DNA of 64,000 nt from Shewanella sp. KT0246 (GTDB lineage: Bacteria; Pseudomonadota; Gammaproteobacteria; Enterobacterales; Shewanellaceae): NCBI RefSeq assembly GCF_019654955.1, contig NZ_BPEV01000001.1, forward strand, positions 167,655-231,654, given 5' to 3'. The position numbers and the translations under genes are program-made. Under the pieces are notes generated by a model. It saw only the letters and a program-made list of their open reading frames with translations, ran no database searches and was not told the origin of the DNA. Shown piece by piece: positions 27,059 to 38,190 of the stretch (position 1 is its first letter; each line of letters starts with the position of its first letter).

Positions 27059-28291
27059 TCAAACTTTAGTTATAGATTGCTTATATAAGCCTATAGCTTC
27101 CACTCTACGAGTTGATAATTGCTGTTTTATTTCAGCGCCTCTAAATCCTTCAGAAATAACTTGCTGTACATCTATATCTTTGGCGAGTTGGTAACACTGT
27201 TTTAAATAATCACTTTGTGGATATTCAACTGCTTCAAATCCTGTTCTACCGCGAATATCTGCATGGCAACAAATAAGTAAATCATCTAAACGTTGTGGCT
27301 TTCGCCAAAAGTCGCCTTTATCGAATATTTTTATGATGGTTTCAGGTCTTAATTCTTGGGCATTATGAATGTTCTGATGTTGATCGCTACAGAGTAAAGA
27401 AAGCTCCTTGAACTCGTTAGGAACTTTAATTCGTTGGCATAGCTTCTTAATTACAGGTAAACCTTTTTGCCCATGACCATGGTGTTTAGGCCACAACTCT
27501 TTTGGGGTGATTGCTTTTCCTAAGTCATGAACTAATGCTGCAAAACGAATCGTTTTTTTATCTGTTAGCTGAGTTGCAGACTGCAGCACCATCATAGTGT
27601 GGATCCCTGAATCGATTTCAGGGTGCCATTTCTCTGGCTGTGGTACACCAAATAGCGCATCAATTTCAGGGAAAAGCACTTTTAATGCGCCGCACTTTCT
27701 CAATTGTTGAAAAAACACTTCGGGGTTTTCTGTGCTGAGGGCTTTATCTAGCTCTTGCCAAACACGCTCTGGCGTTAAGTAATCTAGCTCTCCTGAATCA
27801 CTTATTTGTCTCATTAGTTCAATGGTTTCATCAGCAATATCAAAGCCAAGATGGGCAAATCGAGCTGCAAAGCGGGCAACTCTTAATACCCTTAACGGAT
27901 CTTCAACAAACGCATCAGAAACATGACGCAACAAACGTAATTTAAGGTCTCGCTGGCCATTATAAGGATCAAAAATTGTGCCCTCATCATCTTGAGCCAT
28001 AGCATTAATCGTAAGGTCTCGTCTAAGTAGGTCTTGTTCTAGTGTGACTTCTTTGTTGGCTTCACAGCTAAAGCCGCCATATCCTTGACCGCTTTTTCGT
28101 TCTGTACGGGCGAGGGCATATTCTTGTTGTGTTTTAGGGTGTAAAAATACAGGAAAGTCTCTGCCTACTTGGCTATAGCCCAAATCAAACATTTCTTCTG
28201 TTGAGCCACCTACGACCATATAGTCTTTATCTTTTATGGGTAAAGATAAAAGAGCGTCTCGAACTGCACCGCCCACTAGATAGATTTTCAT
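27059..28291 (-). CDS. cca: Multifunctional CCA tRNA nucleotidyltransferase
   Basis: Adds and repairs the CCA end of tRNAs; in Gammaproteobacteria it also has an HD phosphohydrolase domain. 410 residues: [20 protein letters not shown] with the metal-binding Asp-x-Asp region, [32 protein letters not shown], and the HD motif [15 protein letters not shown] near residue 220. Length equals E. coli Cca (412). The 283 bp before the lpp start (26776-27058) is non-coding with no clear element. Confidence 0.95.
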   Translation of the reverse strand: MKIYLVGGAVRDALLSLPIKDKDYMVVGGSTEEMFDLGYSQVGRDFPVFLHPKTQQEYALARTERKSGQGYGGFSCEANKEVTLEQDLLRRDLTINAMAQDDEGTIFDPYNGQRDLKLRLLRHVSDAFVEDPLRVLRVARFAARFAHLGFDIADETIELMRQISDSGELDYLTPERVWQELDKALSTENPEVFFQQLRKCGALKVLFPEIDALFGVPQPEKWHPEIDSGIHTMMVLQSATQLTDKKTIRFAALVHDLGKAITPKELWPKHHGHGQKGLPVIKKLCQRIKVPNEFKELSLLCSDQHQNIHNAQELRPETIIKIFDKGDFWRKPQRLDDLLICCHADIRGRTGFEAVEYPQSDYLKQCYQLAKDIDVQQVISEGFRGAEIKQQLSTRRVEAIGLYKQSITKV

Positions 28292-28492
28292 AAACGTCTT
28301 TACCCTGATCGAATTAATTCATAAAGTTTATATTTTAGTATCAATCAATATTGCAGGTGGTTAACTACAGTACAAATTGAAGTTTATTAATGTAAATCTT
28401 AGCACGAGTAACATTTCTGCTGCTAAATTTTGACAAGCACTACAGCAAGATATAACTTGAGCCGTCAGTTTTAAATAAGGATTTTTGGCCAG

Positions 28493-30085
28493 ATGTATAA
28501 AGCATTTTATGGATTGAATGATAATCCATTTTCAATCGCGCCCAACCCGCATTATTTATTTCTCAGTGACCGTCACCGAGAAGCATTAGCTCATTTAACC
28601 TATGGCTTAGGTGAAACGGGCGGCTTTGTACTATTAACTGGTGAGGTAGGTACGGGTAAAACTACAGTATCTCGTTGTTTACTTAAACAATTGCCAGATA
28701 ATACCGATACTGCTTTTATTCTTAATCCTTCTTTAACTGAACAAGAATTACTGGCAACGCTTTGTGATGAATTAGGTATCGAATATGGCGAGTCACCGTC
28801 CATTAAACAGCTCACCGATCTTATCAGCCAATATCTGCTGAACAATCATAAGAATGATCGTAATACCGTACTTATCATTGATGAAGCCCAGCACCTTCGT
28901 CCTGAAGTGCTTGAGCAGTTACGATTATTGACTAATTTAGAAACCGACACTAAAAAGTTACTGCAAGTTATTTTAATTGGTCAACCTGAACTACAGCAAT
29001 TATTGAAGCGCCAAGAGTTAAGACAACTAGCGCAGCGAATTACCGCGCGTTATCACTTGCTGCCGCTGACAGTTGAGGAAATTCAACTATATGTTCAGCA
29101 TCGACTTCAAGTTGCAGGACGTTTCGAGCCTTTATTCACTAAAAAAGCCTGTAAAGCATTACACAAATTCAGTGGCGGCATTCCAAGACTAACCAACCTA
29201 TTGTGTGAGCGAGCATTAATGGCTGGTTATGGCCAATCTAAAGTGCCAATCGATCATCATATGATTAAGCAAGCAGCTGCAGAAGTATTAGGTGATATTC
29301 CTGTTGAGTCTAATAATAAATGGCCATTAACTATTGCGGCGTCGTTAATTGTCGCTTTTGGTGTGTCGTTTTATCTATTTTTTCCTGAGTCTCAATCTGA
29401 ACAAGCGAAAGAAAGTCAATTACCGGTTCAAACAGAGCAAAAAGCCAATTTGAGCAAATCAAATGGAAATCAGGGGATTGTTCGCTCGGCGATGGCACAA
29501 AGTCGCAGTATCGATAATGCATTCGCCGGACTTTTTGCTTTATGGGATAAACAACCAATCATTGGCTTAACAGCATGTCAGGCCGCGAAACAACAAGGTT
29601 TGTTATGTCATCAACAACAAGGAAACTGGAACAGTATTGCTCGATTAAACTATCCAGCAGTGGTGTACTTAGAAGATCAACAAGCCAACCAGTTTTACGG
29701 CGTAGTGGTTGCAAGAGAAGGTGAGCAGATTTTACTGCAATTAAGTGAACAGCAACTGTGGGTAAATAAAGACTGGTTTAATCGCCATTTTAGCGGCACA
29801 TTCGAACTGCTATGGAAAGCATCGGGTGATATTCCGAGGGAGGTTAGCCGTACTTCTAACTTGTCTCAAATTCAATGGTTAGAAACCAGCTTAGCTATAA
29901 TTGGTCAACGTACACCTAGACTGATTAATTCGTTTGATAATGATTTAGAGCAAGAGTTGATGTCTTTTCAGCGTCAACATGGCCTTAAGTCAGATGGGAT
30001 TGCAGGTAATCAAACCTTAGTGCAGATTAATTTATACCTTAATCAGCAAGGTCCTAGATTGAGTAAACAAGCAGGTCGTAGCTAA
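28493..30085 (+). CDS. gspA: GspA/ExeA-type AAA ATPase with peptidoglycan-binding domain
   Basis: 530 residues. Domains in order: AAA ATPase with Walker A GEVGTGKTT (about residues 49-57) and Walker B TVLIIDEAQ; one membrane helix near residue 280 (WPLTIAASLIVAFGVSFYLFF); and a C-terminal peptidoglycan-binding helix set (QELMSFQRQHGLKSDGIAGNQTL). With GspB it places the type II secretin in the outer membrane. AAGG lies before the ATG. It overlaps gspB by one base. No other type II secretion genes are in this window; they are usually elsewhere in Shewanella. Confidence 0.88.
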   Translation: MYKAFYGLNDNPFSIAPNPHYLFLSDRHREALAHLTYGLGETGGFVLLTGEVGTGKTTVSRCLLKQLPDNTDTAFILNPSLTEQELLATLCDELGIEYGESPSIKQLTDLISQYLLNNHKNDRNTVLIIDEAQHLRPEVLEQLRLLTNLETDTKKLLQVILIGQPELQQLLKRQELRQLAQRITARYHLLPLTVEEIQLYVQHRLQVAGRFEPLFTKKACKALHKFSGGIPRLTNLLCERALMAGYGQSKVPIDHHMIKQAAAEVLGDIPVESNNKWPLTIAASLIVAFGVSFYLFFPESQSEQAKESQLPVQTEQKANLSKSNGNQGIVRSAMAQSRSIDNAFAGLFALWDKQPIIGLTACQAAKQQGLLCHQQQGNWNSIARLNYPAVVYLEDQQANQFYGVVVAREGEQILLQLSEQQLWVNKDWFNRHFSGTFELLWKASGDIPREVSRTSNLSQIQWLETSLAIIGQRTPRLINSFDNDLEQELMSFQRQHGLKSDGIAGNQTLVQINLYLNQQGPRLSKQAGRS

Positions 30086-31269
30086 TGTCGATATTGTTAG
30101 ATGCGGTGACCAAAGAAAAGCAGCAGCAAATGGGCGAACTACCCGATGCTGTGCTCACTCCTAGAGCTAATTACCAGCAAGTGGCTAGCCATGCTTGGCT
30201 TAAGTATCTGGTGTTAGCTGGGGTGATTATTGCGGGCGTGGCGTCAGCTTGGGGATTATCAAAAATAATCGCTCCAAGCTCTTCAGTGAAAGATACCATT
30301 GAGTCTCAAGTTACTTATACTAGTGCAAGGACTGAAAACTCAAATCAAAACTCCACAACTGAAGATATCAATACTGAGCCTTCAAGTGAAGTTCGCATTG
30401 CAAGCAAAGTGGCTTTACCTATTGCGAAACCTTTATCACAGGTGAACGGTTCAACTCAGTTTGTATCAAGAGTTGAGCAGCAACCAGCTAATGATGTGGT
30501 ATACGATTATCGTTTAAATAATAATCGTGGTGAAGTGACAACTAATAATCAGCCTAAAGAGCAAAGCTATTCTCAATCAAGCTATTCGTCAGGGAACGCG
30601 AGCAATCAACAAACTCGCTCAAATACTGCGTCTGTAAATGACTATTCTAACTTTGATTCAACTAATACAGGATCAAGTAATTCTAGATCAAATAATAGCG
30701 AACCCAAATCATCTAGCGAGCGACAGTTAACAGCTGCAGAGCTACAAGCTTTATATGGAGATGAAGCGATAATTTTGGGGGCCAATTCCAATTACAGAAA
30801 ACCATCAGATCTTGATGCACTTCGGATGAAAGTCAGCGCAGCTGCTAGCGATGTAAATTACGAACAGCAAAGCCAGCGAGCGCCAATAGAGCCTACAAAT
30901 GAACCAGTGGTTGATAACTCTAATAATTTAATGGCAGCATTTGAAGCGGCTTTGAAAGAGGTTGAATATGAAAATTCAGCCAATGCGCCAGTAACAGCTG
31001 AAAAGCTCGACCCTATCCCGACTACACCTAAGCAAGACGAGATACCACCTTACGGTCAATTACCTGCAAGTGTGCAACTGCAAGTGCCTGAATTTAATAT
31101 ACAAGCTCATGTGTATTCTTCTGCAGCCGAAAACCGTTGGTTAAATGTTGATGGTAAAGAGCTTCAAGAGGGAGATACGATTAAAGGTAAACTTGAGATT
31201 ATTGAAATTAGGCCAAGAGATGTGGTGCTGGAAATCGATGGTTCAAAATTCAAAGTACCTGCGATATAA
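30085..31269 (+). CDS. gspB: GspB/ExeB-type secretion accessory protein
   Basis: 394 residues. One N-terminal membrane helix (KYLVLAGVIIAGVASAWGLS, residues 35-54), a long low-complexity Ser/Asn/Gln-rich periplasmic linker, and a C-terminal GspB domain (LPASVQLQVPEFNIQAHVYS, NRWLNVDGKELQEGD, IRPRDVVLEIDGSKFKVPA). It is the partner of GspA, start overlapping its stop by one base. A hairpin terminator follows. Confidence 0.88.
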   Translation: MSILLDAVTKEKQQQMGELPDAVLTPRANYQQVASHAWLKYLVLAGVIIAGVASAWGLSKIIAPSSSVKDTIESQVTYTSARTENSNQNSTTEDINTEPSSEVRIASKVALPIAKPLSQVNGSTQFVSRVEQQPANDVVYDYRLNNNRGEVTTNNQPKEQSYSQSSYSSGNASNQQTRSNTASVNDYSNFDSTNTGSSNSRSNNSEPKSSSERQLTAAELQALYGDEAIILGANSNYRKPSDLDALRMKVSAAASDVNYEQQSQRAPIEPTNEPVVDNSNNLMAAFEAALKEVEYENSANAPVTAEKLDPIPTTPKQDEIPPYGQLPASVQLQVPEFNIQAHVYSSAAENRWLNVDGKELQEGDTIKGKLEIIEIRPRDVVLEIDGSKFKVPAI

Positions 31270-31422
31270 ATATTCAGAATCAAATACTTTTAAGTCCTAA
31301 TTACTCGTGAACTTGTTGAGAGTCCTGACTTGGTGAAAAGCTTGGCTAATGGATTTAGTAAGTAGGTTCAGTGGATAGCTTTAGTAGATAAGAACATTGA
31401 ATTAATACATTAAACTTCATAT

Positions 31423-31447
31423 AAAAAGGCGCTTTGAGCGCCTTTTT
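31423..31447 (+). terminator. Terminator after gspB
   Basis: AAAAAGGCGC / GCGCCTTTTT stem with five-base loop; symmetrical, could serve both directions. Confidence 0.8.
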
Positions 31448-31473
31448 GCAGCCTGTCTATATAAACAAGCAAT

Positions 31474-31503
31474 AAAAAGGACTGATGATAACCAGTCCTT
31501 TTT
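31474..31503 (-). terminator. Terminator after hemL
   Basis: AAAAAGGACTG / CAGTCCTTTTT stem with an eight-base loop; T run on the minus strand, 57 bp past the hemL stop. Confidence 0.75.
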
Positions 31504-31559
31504 ACATTTTCGTATTTTAACTTGCCACTGAGTTATTTTACAGCTAACTCATTAACAAG

Positions 31560-32852
31560 TTAAAGTGCTTTTAAAGCTGCAAATGCTTTATCAGCTGCTG
31601 CAAGCGTTAGCTCAAGTTCTTCTTCACCATGAGCCATTGATAAGAAGCCTGCTTCATAAGCGCTTGGCGCTAAGTAAACACCTTCATCAAGCATTAAGTG
31701 GTAGAAGTTACGGAAGTGGTCCATGTTGCACTGAGTCACTTGGTCGAAGCTCGTGATTGGATTTGTATCTTCGGTAAAGAAGAAACCAAACATGCCGCCA
31801 ACTTGGTTAATGCTTAATGGGATGCCGTGCTTATCAGCAGCAGCTTTGAAACCTTCAGCAATACGCTTAGTTTTAGCCGTTAGCTCTTCATATAGGCCAG
31901 GCTGACATAAAGCGTCCATTTGCGCTAAACCTGCAGTCATAGCAATTGGATTACCCGATAACGTACCTGCTTGGTATACAGGACCTGTAGGTGCGATAAA
32001 TTGCATCACATCTTTACGACCACCAAAAGCACCTACTGGCATGCCGCCACCGATAACTTTACCTAATGTCGTTAAGTCAGGCTTAACATTGTAATGGCCT
32101 TGTGCACCGCTTTTAGAAACGCGGAAACCTGTCATTACTTCATCAATGATCATTAGTGCACCGAACTCATCACAGATAGCACGAAGACCTTCAAGGAAAC
32201 CTTCAACTGGCGGGATACAGTTCATGTTGCCAGCAACAGGCTCAAGAATGATACAAGAGATAGCTTCTGGGTGCTCTTCGAAGATAGCGCGCACTGAATC
32301 AAGGTCGTTATAAACCGCTGTCAGTGTGTGCTTAGCAAAATCTTCAGGAATACCAGGAGAGCTTGGTTGCCCAAGAGTCAATGCACCTGAACCAGCTTTA
32401 ACTAACAAACAGTCAGCATGGCCGTGGTAACAACCTTCAAACTTTAAGATTTTGTCACGATTAGTGAAGCCACGTGCTAAACGAATTGCACTCATTGTTG
32501 CTTCAGTACCAGAACTAACCATACGAACTTGTTCGATTGATGGCACCATTTCAATGACTTTCTCAGCCATTTTCACTTCAAGTTCAGTTGGCGCACCAAA
32601 TGATAAACCGTTCTCAACCGCTTCTAATACCGCTTGACGAATTTGTGGATTATTGTGACCTAAAATCATCGGGCCCCAAGAACCAACATAATCGATATAT
32701 TTTTTGCCATCAGCATCGTAAATATAAGCACCATCTGCTTTTTCGATGAAAAGTGGTGAACCACCTACACCGTTAAAGGCACGAACTGGCGAGTTTACGC
32801 CACCAGGAATGGTTTGTTTTGCTTGTTCAAAAAGCGCTTCTGAGCGGGTCAT
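31560..32852 (-). CDS. hemL: Glutamate-1-semialdehyde 2,1-aminomutase
   Basis: PLP enzyme making 5-aminolevulinate from glutamate-1-semialdehyde in the C5 heme pathway. 430 residues: [26 protein letters not shown] start, [28 protein letters not shown], and the PLP-binding lysine in [18 protein letters not shown]. The ATG follows AGAAGGA. It lies 30 bp downstream of pyrB on the same strand and may be read from it. Confidence 0.96.
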   Translation of the reverse strand: MTRSEALFEQAKQTIPGGVNSPVRAFNGVGGSPLFIEKADGAYIYDADGKKYIDYVGSWGPMILGHNNPQIRQAVLEAVENGLSFGAPTELEVKMAEKVIEMVPSIEQVRMVSSGTEATMSAIRLARGFTNRDKILKFEGCYHGHADCLLVKAGSGALTLGQPSSPGIPEDFAKHTLTAVYNDLDSVRAIFEEHPEAISCIILEPVAGNMNCIPPVEGFLEGLRAICDEFGALMIIDEVMTGFRVSKSGAQGHYNVKPDLTTLGKVIGGGMPVGAFGGRKDVMQFIAPTGPVYQAGTLSGNPIAMTAGLAQMDALCQPGLYEELTAKTKRIAEGFKAAADKHGIPLSINQVGGMFGFFFTEDTNPITSFDQVTQCNMDHFRNFYHLMLDEGVYLAPSAYEAGFLSMAHGEEELELTLAAADKAFAALKAL

Positions 32853-32882
32853 GTGAAATCCTTCTAAAAAATCGTTAGCTGA

Positions 32883-33902
32883 CTATCTATCAGCTTTTCG
32901 TGAATACCAATTAACAGGGCACTCATGCTGTTGTAGCTCGTTTTCAACACCAAGCGTTAACGCAAAAAGTGCCATCCGAATAAGTAAGCCATTATCAGCC
33001 TGTCTGAAGATTGCCAGGCTAGGGTGGCTATTTAAATCATTATCCAATTCATTTGCTTGCGCACGTGAATCACGCGGTAGTGGATGCATAATCACAGTAT
33101 TAGATTTGCAATGTTGCGTATAAATACTGTGGTTCAGCCTAAACTTGCCACGATACTTGTCTGCTTCATCTTGTGAAGCAAATCGTTCTTCCTGAATTCG
33201 AGTCAGATAGAGTATATCAGCTTGATGTAAATTACCTTCTAACTGATCAGTTATTGTGATCTTATGACCAGCATTTTCAATGTCATTGATCACATAGTCA
33301 GGCATTGCTAGGTCAGATGGTGAAATTAATGTAAATTGAATGTCTTTATACATACACAATAAACGAGATAGCGAATGCACTGTACGACCATGTTTTAGGT
33401 CGCCTACCATTGCGATATGCATACCGCTAATATCTTGTCCGTGATGACTCAATTCTTTTTGAATGGTAAATAAGTCCAGTAATGCTTGGGTAGGATGCTC
33501 GTTTGAGCCGTCACCGCCATTGATTACAGGAACACGGCTACCTTCAGCAAACTCTTTGACTGAAAAAGGGTCTGGGTGACGCATTGCAATAACGTCTGAA
33601 TATGTCGATAACACACGAGCGGTATCATAAAGAGACTCGCCTTTAGACAATGACGATGACCCCATACCGACAGTTTCTCTGACATTACCGCCTAGCAAAT
33701 TAAAGGCGCAGCCAAAGCTCACTCTGGTGCGTGTACTTGGTTCAAAAAAGAGGTTACCTAAAATCGCACCGTCGAGTACCTTAGTGCGCTTTTCACGCAG
33801 GGCATAAGGCGTCATATCTTCGGCGACATTAAAAATGGTGTTAATTGCATCAAGATCCAGTTGATTAACTGAAAGGATGTGAGAACCGCTAAACTGTGTC
33901 AT
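32883..33902 (-). CDS. pyrB: Aspartate carbamoyltransferase
   Basis: First committed step of pyrimidine synthesis. 339 residues, longer than E. coli PyrB (311). Carbamoyl-phosphate loop FFEPSTRTRVSF (residues 51-62), SSSLSKGESLYDTARVLS, DGSNEHPTQALLDLFTI, and MHPLPRDSRAQ are typical of transcarbamoylases. The C-terminus adds an ENELQQHECPVNWYS tail seen in Shewanella. No pyrI regulatory chain gene follows. Start ATG at 33902; an upstream TTG is also in frame. Confidence 0.9.
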   Translation of the reverse strand: MTQFSGSHILSVNQLDLDAINTIFNVAEDMTPYALREKRTKVLDGAILGNLFFEPSTRTRVSFGCAFNLLGGNVRETVGMGSSSLSKGESLYDTARVLSTYSDVIAMRHPDPFSVKEFAEGSRVPVINGGDGSNEHPTQALLDLFTIQKELSHHGQDISGMHIAMVGDLKHGRTVHSLSRLLCMYKDIQFTLISPSDLAMPDYVINDIENAGHKITITDQLEGNLHQADILYLTRIQEERFASQDEADKYRGKFRLNHSIYTQHCKSNTVIMHPLPRDSRAQANELDNDLNSHPSLAIFRQADNGLLIRMALFALTLGVENELQQHECPVNWYSRKADR

Positions 33903-34115
33903 CAGCCTGATTTCCAATTATTAGGAGAGTAAATAAGGGCTATTTACCCTGTGGTTATGTAGGGTGGCTGAGGCGAGATTTTAACAGAGAGTTGATGAAT
34001 ATTAAATCTCGCTAATGATTATTTATCGCTTTTTAGACATAACACTGATTAGCGAAATGAGAACAATGCTAAATTCCTTAAAAGTGGAGTTTTATCGTCT
34101 CAAAAACATTGAAAC

Positions 34116-35840
34116 TTACACTTGGCCAGAGCGTATTTCTTGCCATAATGTCGCCCAGCTAATAACGCCGACAATATTATTGGTATTGCCACGGTAAATA
34201 TACACTTCACCACGTCGCTTAATCGCCAATAACTCGTAAACTTCATTTAATGTGGCTGTATCAGAAAAACCTTCCATTGGCTGACGTGATAATGTTGTGG
34301 AGTTTTCAAATGATTGCATTTCAATACTGAGCATTTCGATTTGAGATTCAGAGTTACGTACCATTACTGGTCGCCCTTCAGCGCGTTTCATCACTTCAAG
34401 TAACAACTCATCATTATCATTTACGATGACAAAGCGCTTATCCATGATGGCTCGAACGCCTTTCTTTTGCAGTCCTTGGTTAACAGGTGGCACCTTGTAT
34501 CCAAGCCCCATAATATCGAGCTGTTTTAAAAAGACTGAGCTGGTATTAAAACCTTGATAGGCAATCAAGAAAGCCGGAATAGTAACAAACATCGCAGGTA
34601 GTATAATTGACGCGTCATTGGTTAACTCAAGTAGAGCTACCAGTGCCGCCAGTGGCGCACTTAAACAGACACCCATCATTGCAGTCATACCTATGACAGT
34701 ATACAAACCTACATATGGGGCTATAGACGGGAAAAACATGGCGCTTACTAAGGCTAATATTGCGCCGATTAATGCGCCAATACCATAAAGCGGACCGATT
34801 AATCCACCTGGAATGCCAAAGCCAATGGCTGCAATGGTCGCTATAATTTTGCCGATTAATAATGCCAACAAGAACATTAAGCTGGGGCTGTCGATAATGG
34901 TTGCTTGAATCGCTAAATCACCAGAGCCCAGCGCTTGGGGTAAAAATAACCCCACTAAGGTAGTGATGCTTGCAGCTATCATGAGCCGATAAATCAGCGG
35001 CCAGTGTTGGCCTATTGCAGTCATTTTTAACAGTGAATGATTAAACCCTGCAGCAGCGCAGCCCAGCACAATACCGCCAATGGCAAGAATAGGGTAATGA
35101 TCCAGTGGGATCCGCGTTACGGTAATTAAGTCATATTCGTGAATGTTACCAAACACTAATTGACTCGATAACGCTCCACATATAGCCGATAACATTATCG
35201 GGAAAAAGTAGTGGATTTTGTATTCGCGGACGATAACTTCAAATACAAAAAGTACCGCAGCAAGTGGTGCATTAAAAATCGCTGCAATACCTGCTGCAAT
35301 GCCACTGGCGCACATAACGCGGACACTATTGTCTGGTAATTTAAACTTTTCAGCTAAATAACTGGCGCTGACGGCGCCGAGATGAATTGCGGGTCCTTCT
35401 TTACCAACAGAAAAGTTAGCGATTAACGCAATTAACGCTTGAAAGAACTGACCTGGTGCGGACTGCAGTGGCACTTTACCGTAATGCAGCTTAAATCGAT
35501 GCATGACATAGGCTATTCCCATGCGTCGATAACGTTTGGAACCGAGGCCTGCAAACAGCCAAATGAGAATAGCGCCAACAATTGGCAAGTAAGTACGCCA
35601 GTCGCTGACGGCACTGGCAAAATTGGTCGCTTCAGGAATGGTGTGAACTTGCGCCCAACTCAGTAATAGTCTGAATAAGATGATGACGCTTGAGGCTATT
35701 ATGGCAAATAACAGTGCTAAAGCGCAAAGTTGCACACTAATCTTCGACTGAGAAAGTTTATCTCTCAATTCATTACGAAGATATTTGCGTGTAGCTGCTT
35801 TGGTGTGAATAATAGCGGCTTTATTTATCTTAATTTGCAC
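34116..35840 (-). CDS. CLC chloride channel/transporter with CBS domains
   Basis: 574-residue voltage-gated-type CLC protein. About ten to twelve membrane helices, the gating-glutamate loop GKEGPAIHLGAVSASYL (residues 143-159), GIPGGLIGPLYGIGALIG in the second half, and two C-terminal CBS domains after residue 450 (ending RRGEVYIYRGNTNNIVGVISWATL). The gating Glu is kept, so Cl-/H+ exchange is possible. Start is a GTG with TTAGG upstream. It lies divergent from the DUF6776 gene. Confidence 0.9.
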   Translation of the reverse strand: MQIKINKAAIIHTKAATRKYLRNELRDKLSQSKISVQLCALALLFAIIASSVIILFRLLLSWAQVHTIPEATNFASAVSDWRTYLPIVGAILIWLFAGLGSKRYRRMGIAYVMHRFKLHYGKVPLQSAPGQFFQALIALIANFSVGKEGPAIHLGAVSASYLAEKFKLPDNSVRVMCASGIAAGIAAIFNAPLAAVLFVFEVIVREYKIHYFFPIMLSAICGALSSQLVFGNIHEYDLITVTRIPLDHYPILAIGGIVLGCAAAGFNHSLLKMTAIGQHWPLIYRLMIAASITTLVGLFLPQALGSGDLAIQATIIDSPSLMFLLALLIGKIIATIAAIGFGIPGGLIGPLYGIGALIGAILALVSAMFFPSIAPYVGLYTVIGMTAMMGVCLSAPLAALVALLELTNDASIILPAMFVTIPAFLIAYQGFNTSSVFLKQLDIMGLGYKVPPVNQGLQKKGVRAIMDKRFVIVNDNDELLLEVMKRAEGRPVMVRNSESQIEMLSIEMQSFENSTTLSRQPMEGFSDTATLNEVYELLAIKRRGEVYIYRGNTNNIVGVISWATLWQEIRSGQV

Positions 35841-35907
35841 TGTATTGCCTAAGATCCATATTTGGGCGATTTGTTGTCATTGTATTTTATTAAGGGCTTG
35901 TTACCTA

Positions 35908-36621
35908 ATGCTAAATTATCATCGCATGCTTGACCGCTTGCAAGTTCAAGAACGTAAACTTCGTTCATCGGGATTATATTTATCAGCGTTAATTATTATC
36001 AGTTTTGTGGTTGGGGTTTTAAGTCATACTGTTTTCATTTCTGAAGTCGTTGAACCAGAACATGAAGCTGCTGAAATAACCGCGCTTAAGACTGAACTTA
36101 AGCAACAATCTCATGTTGTTTCCCGTCTTGATATGGCACTTTCAATTGAAAAAGAAGCTAATGCCAACATGAAACAAATGTTTGGTAAACAAATTCAACA
36201 ACAAAAAACACTTGAACAAGAATTAGCATTTTACCGCAGTCTAGTGTCACCAGAAAAAGAGATTGATGGTGTTGCTATTCATGGTCTTGAACTATCGAAA
36301 GGTTTATTGCCTGATAGCTACCAAATGCGATTGATTTTAACCCAACTGCAAAAACGAAAAAGCATTGTTAAAGGGGTCGCCGACATTGTTTTAGTAGGAG
36401 TGCAAAATGAAAAACAAGTGGAGATTTCGTTAAGCGACTTAGAGATTGAGCAGTTTAATTTTGGCTTTAGATACTTTCAAATGTTCGATGCTGAAATAAG
36501 TTTGCCACAAGGGTTTGATTTACAGAGAATTAAAGCGGTTGTTCAAGTTAGCGCTAGTCGTGGTGTTAAAGGTGGACGCATTGAGCAAACGTTCGAGATC
36601 TCAGAGTTACTAGAAAGCTAA
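35908..36621 (+). CDS. Single-pass membrane protein with coiled coil (DUF6776-like)
   Basis: 238 residues. One membrane helix at about residues 20-40 ([19 protein letters not shown]), then a coiled-coil stretch ([24 protein letters not shown] to [15 protein letters not shown]), and a soluble C-terminal domain with [26 protein letters not shown]. It resembles the DUF6776 family, which has no known role. The ATG at 35908 has AAGGGC about 10 bases upstream; the frame opens earlier at 35845 without homologous sequence. It is 80 bp upstream of erpA. Confidence 0.65.
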   Translation: MLNYHRMLDRLQVQERKLRSSGLYLSALIIISFVVGVLSHTVFISEVVEPEHEAAEITALKTELKQQSHVVSRLDMALSIEKEANANMKQMFGKQIQQQKTLEQELAFYRSLVSPEKEIDGVAIHGLELSKGLLPDSYQMRLILTQLQKRKSIVKGVADIVLVGVQNEKQVEISLSDLEIEQFNFGFRYFQMFDAEISLPQGFDLQRIKAVVQVSASRGVKGGRIEQTFEISELLES

Positions 36622-36700
36622 AAAAGAACTAAGAGTAATACTTGAACAAATTAGTCAGGTAATAGATAATTCCGACCTGAAACTGAAGTTAGAGGTAGTA

Positions 36701-37051
36701 ATGACTGAACAAACAGATGCAGCAATGCCAATTCAATTTACCGATGCTGCGGCAACCAAAGTGAAGGGACTGCTAGAAGAAGAGCAGAACCCAGAATTAA
36801 AACTTCGTGTGTACGTCACAGGTGGTGGTTGTTCAGGTTTCCAATATGGTTTTACTTTCGACGAAAAAGTTAATGAAGGTGATTTCACTATTGAAAAGCA
36901 AGGTGTTCAATTGGTTGTTGACCCTATGAGTTTACAATATCTTGTCGGCGGCGAAGTAGATTACACTTCTGGACTTGAAGGTTCTCGCTTCTTTGTTAAG
37001 AATCCAAATGCCACAACAACCTGTGGTTGTGGTGCAAGCTTCTCTGTTTAA
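36701..37051 (+). CDS. erpA: Iron-sulfur cluster insertion protein ErpA
   Basis: A-type Fe-S carrier delivering clusters to target enzymes such as IspG/H. 116 residues with the three cluster-binding cysteines in [10 protein letters not shown] and TTCGCGASF, and [17 protein letters not shown] at the start. AGAGGTAGTA precedes the ATG. A bidirectional terminator follows. Confidence 0.95.
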   Translation: MTEQTDAAMPIQFTDAAATKVKGLLEEEQNPELKLRVYVTGGGCSGFQYGFTFDEKVNEGDFTIEKQGVQLVVDPMSLQYLVGGEVDYTSGLEGSRFFVKNPNATTTCGCGASFSV

Positions 37052-37081
37052 TTCAGCTTATTGAATGATGACATAGAAAAT

Positions 37082-37110
37082 AAAAAAGCCGTCGAATGAC
37101 GGCTTTTTTG
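37082..37110. terminator. Bidirectional terminator between erpA and the next gene
   Basis: AAAAAAGCCGTC / GACGGCTTTTTT with a four-base loop; A and T runs on both sides suit both convergent genes. Confidence 0.85.
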
Positions 37111-37124
37111 TATCTAAAATTGGT

Positions 37125-37613
37125 TTAACTCATGATATTAAAGTTCATTCTTGGCTTAAACCATTTAAACACTGCTTTATTAAAGCTAATCCATACCTGC
37201 ACTAAAGCCAAAGCAATTAACACACTGAAAATAACCCAGTCAGGTAGCACCATTTGCATAAAGCCAAAATCTACCGTGGTCGGTCCTGCAACAATATTAT
37301 CAGGGTCATACATGATAATAGGCAGCATGCTGTATAAGCCTAATTGTAAGATGCCATACGCCCGTAACATGTAAAGTGCCGCTTTTTGTCTACCTGCTAC
37401 ACCCAATACCATCATTAAAGTTAATGCACATAATAAGACGCCTTGTTGCGCCATTAATCCACTTACAGAAGTAATGACGTACACTACCATTAATGCGATT
37501 AATCGTTTCGGAAATACTGCTTTTTCAGTGTTAGGTAAAATAACAGCTTCATTTTCTGCTTCGACAATATTTATCTTTTCAGCATCTTGCTGCGGTAAAT
37601 TTTTATCAGTCAT
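37125..37613 (-). CDS. Hypothetical four-helix inner-membrane protein
   Basis: 162 residues, unrecognised. A hydrophilic acidic N-terminus of 30 residues is followed by about four membrane helices (KRLIALMVVYVITSVSGLMAQ, LLCALTLMMVLGVAG, MVLPDWVIFSVLIALALVQVW and others) and a short C-terminal tail. Convergent with erpA. No residues suggest an enzyme. Confidence 0.65.
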   Translation of the reverse strand: MTDKNLPQQDAEKINIVEAENEAVILPNTEKAVFPKRLIALMVVYVITSVSGLMAQQGVLLCALTLMMVLGVAGRQKAALYMLRAYGILQLGLYSMLPIIMYDPDNIVAGPTTVDFGFMQMVLPDWVIFSVLIALALVQVWISFNKAVFKWFKPRMNFNIMS

Positions 37614-37671
37614 AATGCCTTAACTTTTAGCTTGAGTGTATGTAGCAAATATATAAGCTATCTTGTTTTTA

Positions 37672-38058
37672 TTAATGTTTAGCTTGTTTCTTTGGAGTTA
37701 AACGTGAGTCAAGCTCATACGGTGGGATAACCACACCTAAGTCTTCTTGAACTGGGAACACTGCGACAAATAAGTCATCTTCCGACATGCCACTTACCCA
37801 ACGTTCTTGAAACTCATTTAATGGGATTGAAAGGGGTTCACAATCCTTCCACTCATCAACAGCCCATAGCTTGGCAGCTTCTTCTGAAGGCCACATTGGG
37901 ATGCAGTCTTCATCCTCTGTGGTCAGCATCACACAACCATCTTGGTCTTGCAGACTCCAAATTGATTGTTCTTGTTTAACTTGCTCAACAAGGTAATCGT
38001 AGCGTGCTTCAGGTGTCATGTTTAATTGGTCTTCGATTGATTTTGGTTTACTGCTCAT
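37672..38058 (-). CDS. DUF2750 family protein
   Basis: 128-residue cytosolic acidic protein matching DUF2750: PEARYDYLVEQVKQEQSIWSLQD, then MWPSEEAAKLWA, CEPLSIPLNEFQERWVSGM and VAVFPVQEDLGVVIPP. Family function unknown. It lies 59 bp upstream of the four-helix membrane protein on the same strand and may share its transcript. Confidence 0.85.
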   Translation of the reverse strand: MSSKPKSIEDQLNMTPEARYDYLVEQVKQEQSIWSLQDQDGCVMLTTEDEDCIPMWPSEEAAKLWAVDEWKDCEPLSIPLNEFQERWVSGMSEDDLFVAVFPVQEDLGVVIPPYELDSRLTPKKQAKH

Positions 38059-38190
38059 GGTGAACTCTCATTACAAAAAGGAACTGATTTGGCGCTTAAT
38101 TACGCGAATATGGCATGATAACATTGACTGTTACTTTTAAAAAAGAAAAGAGCACTTTGCGTGCTCTAATGATAAAGCATATATATGTGA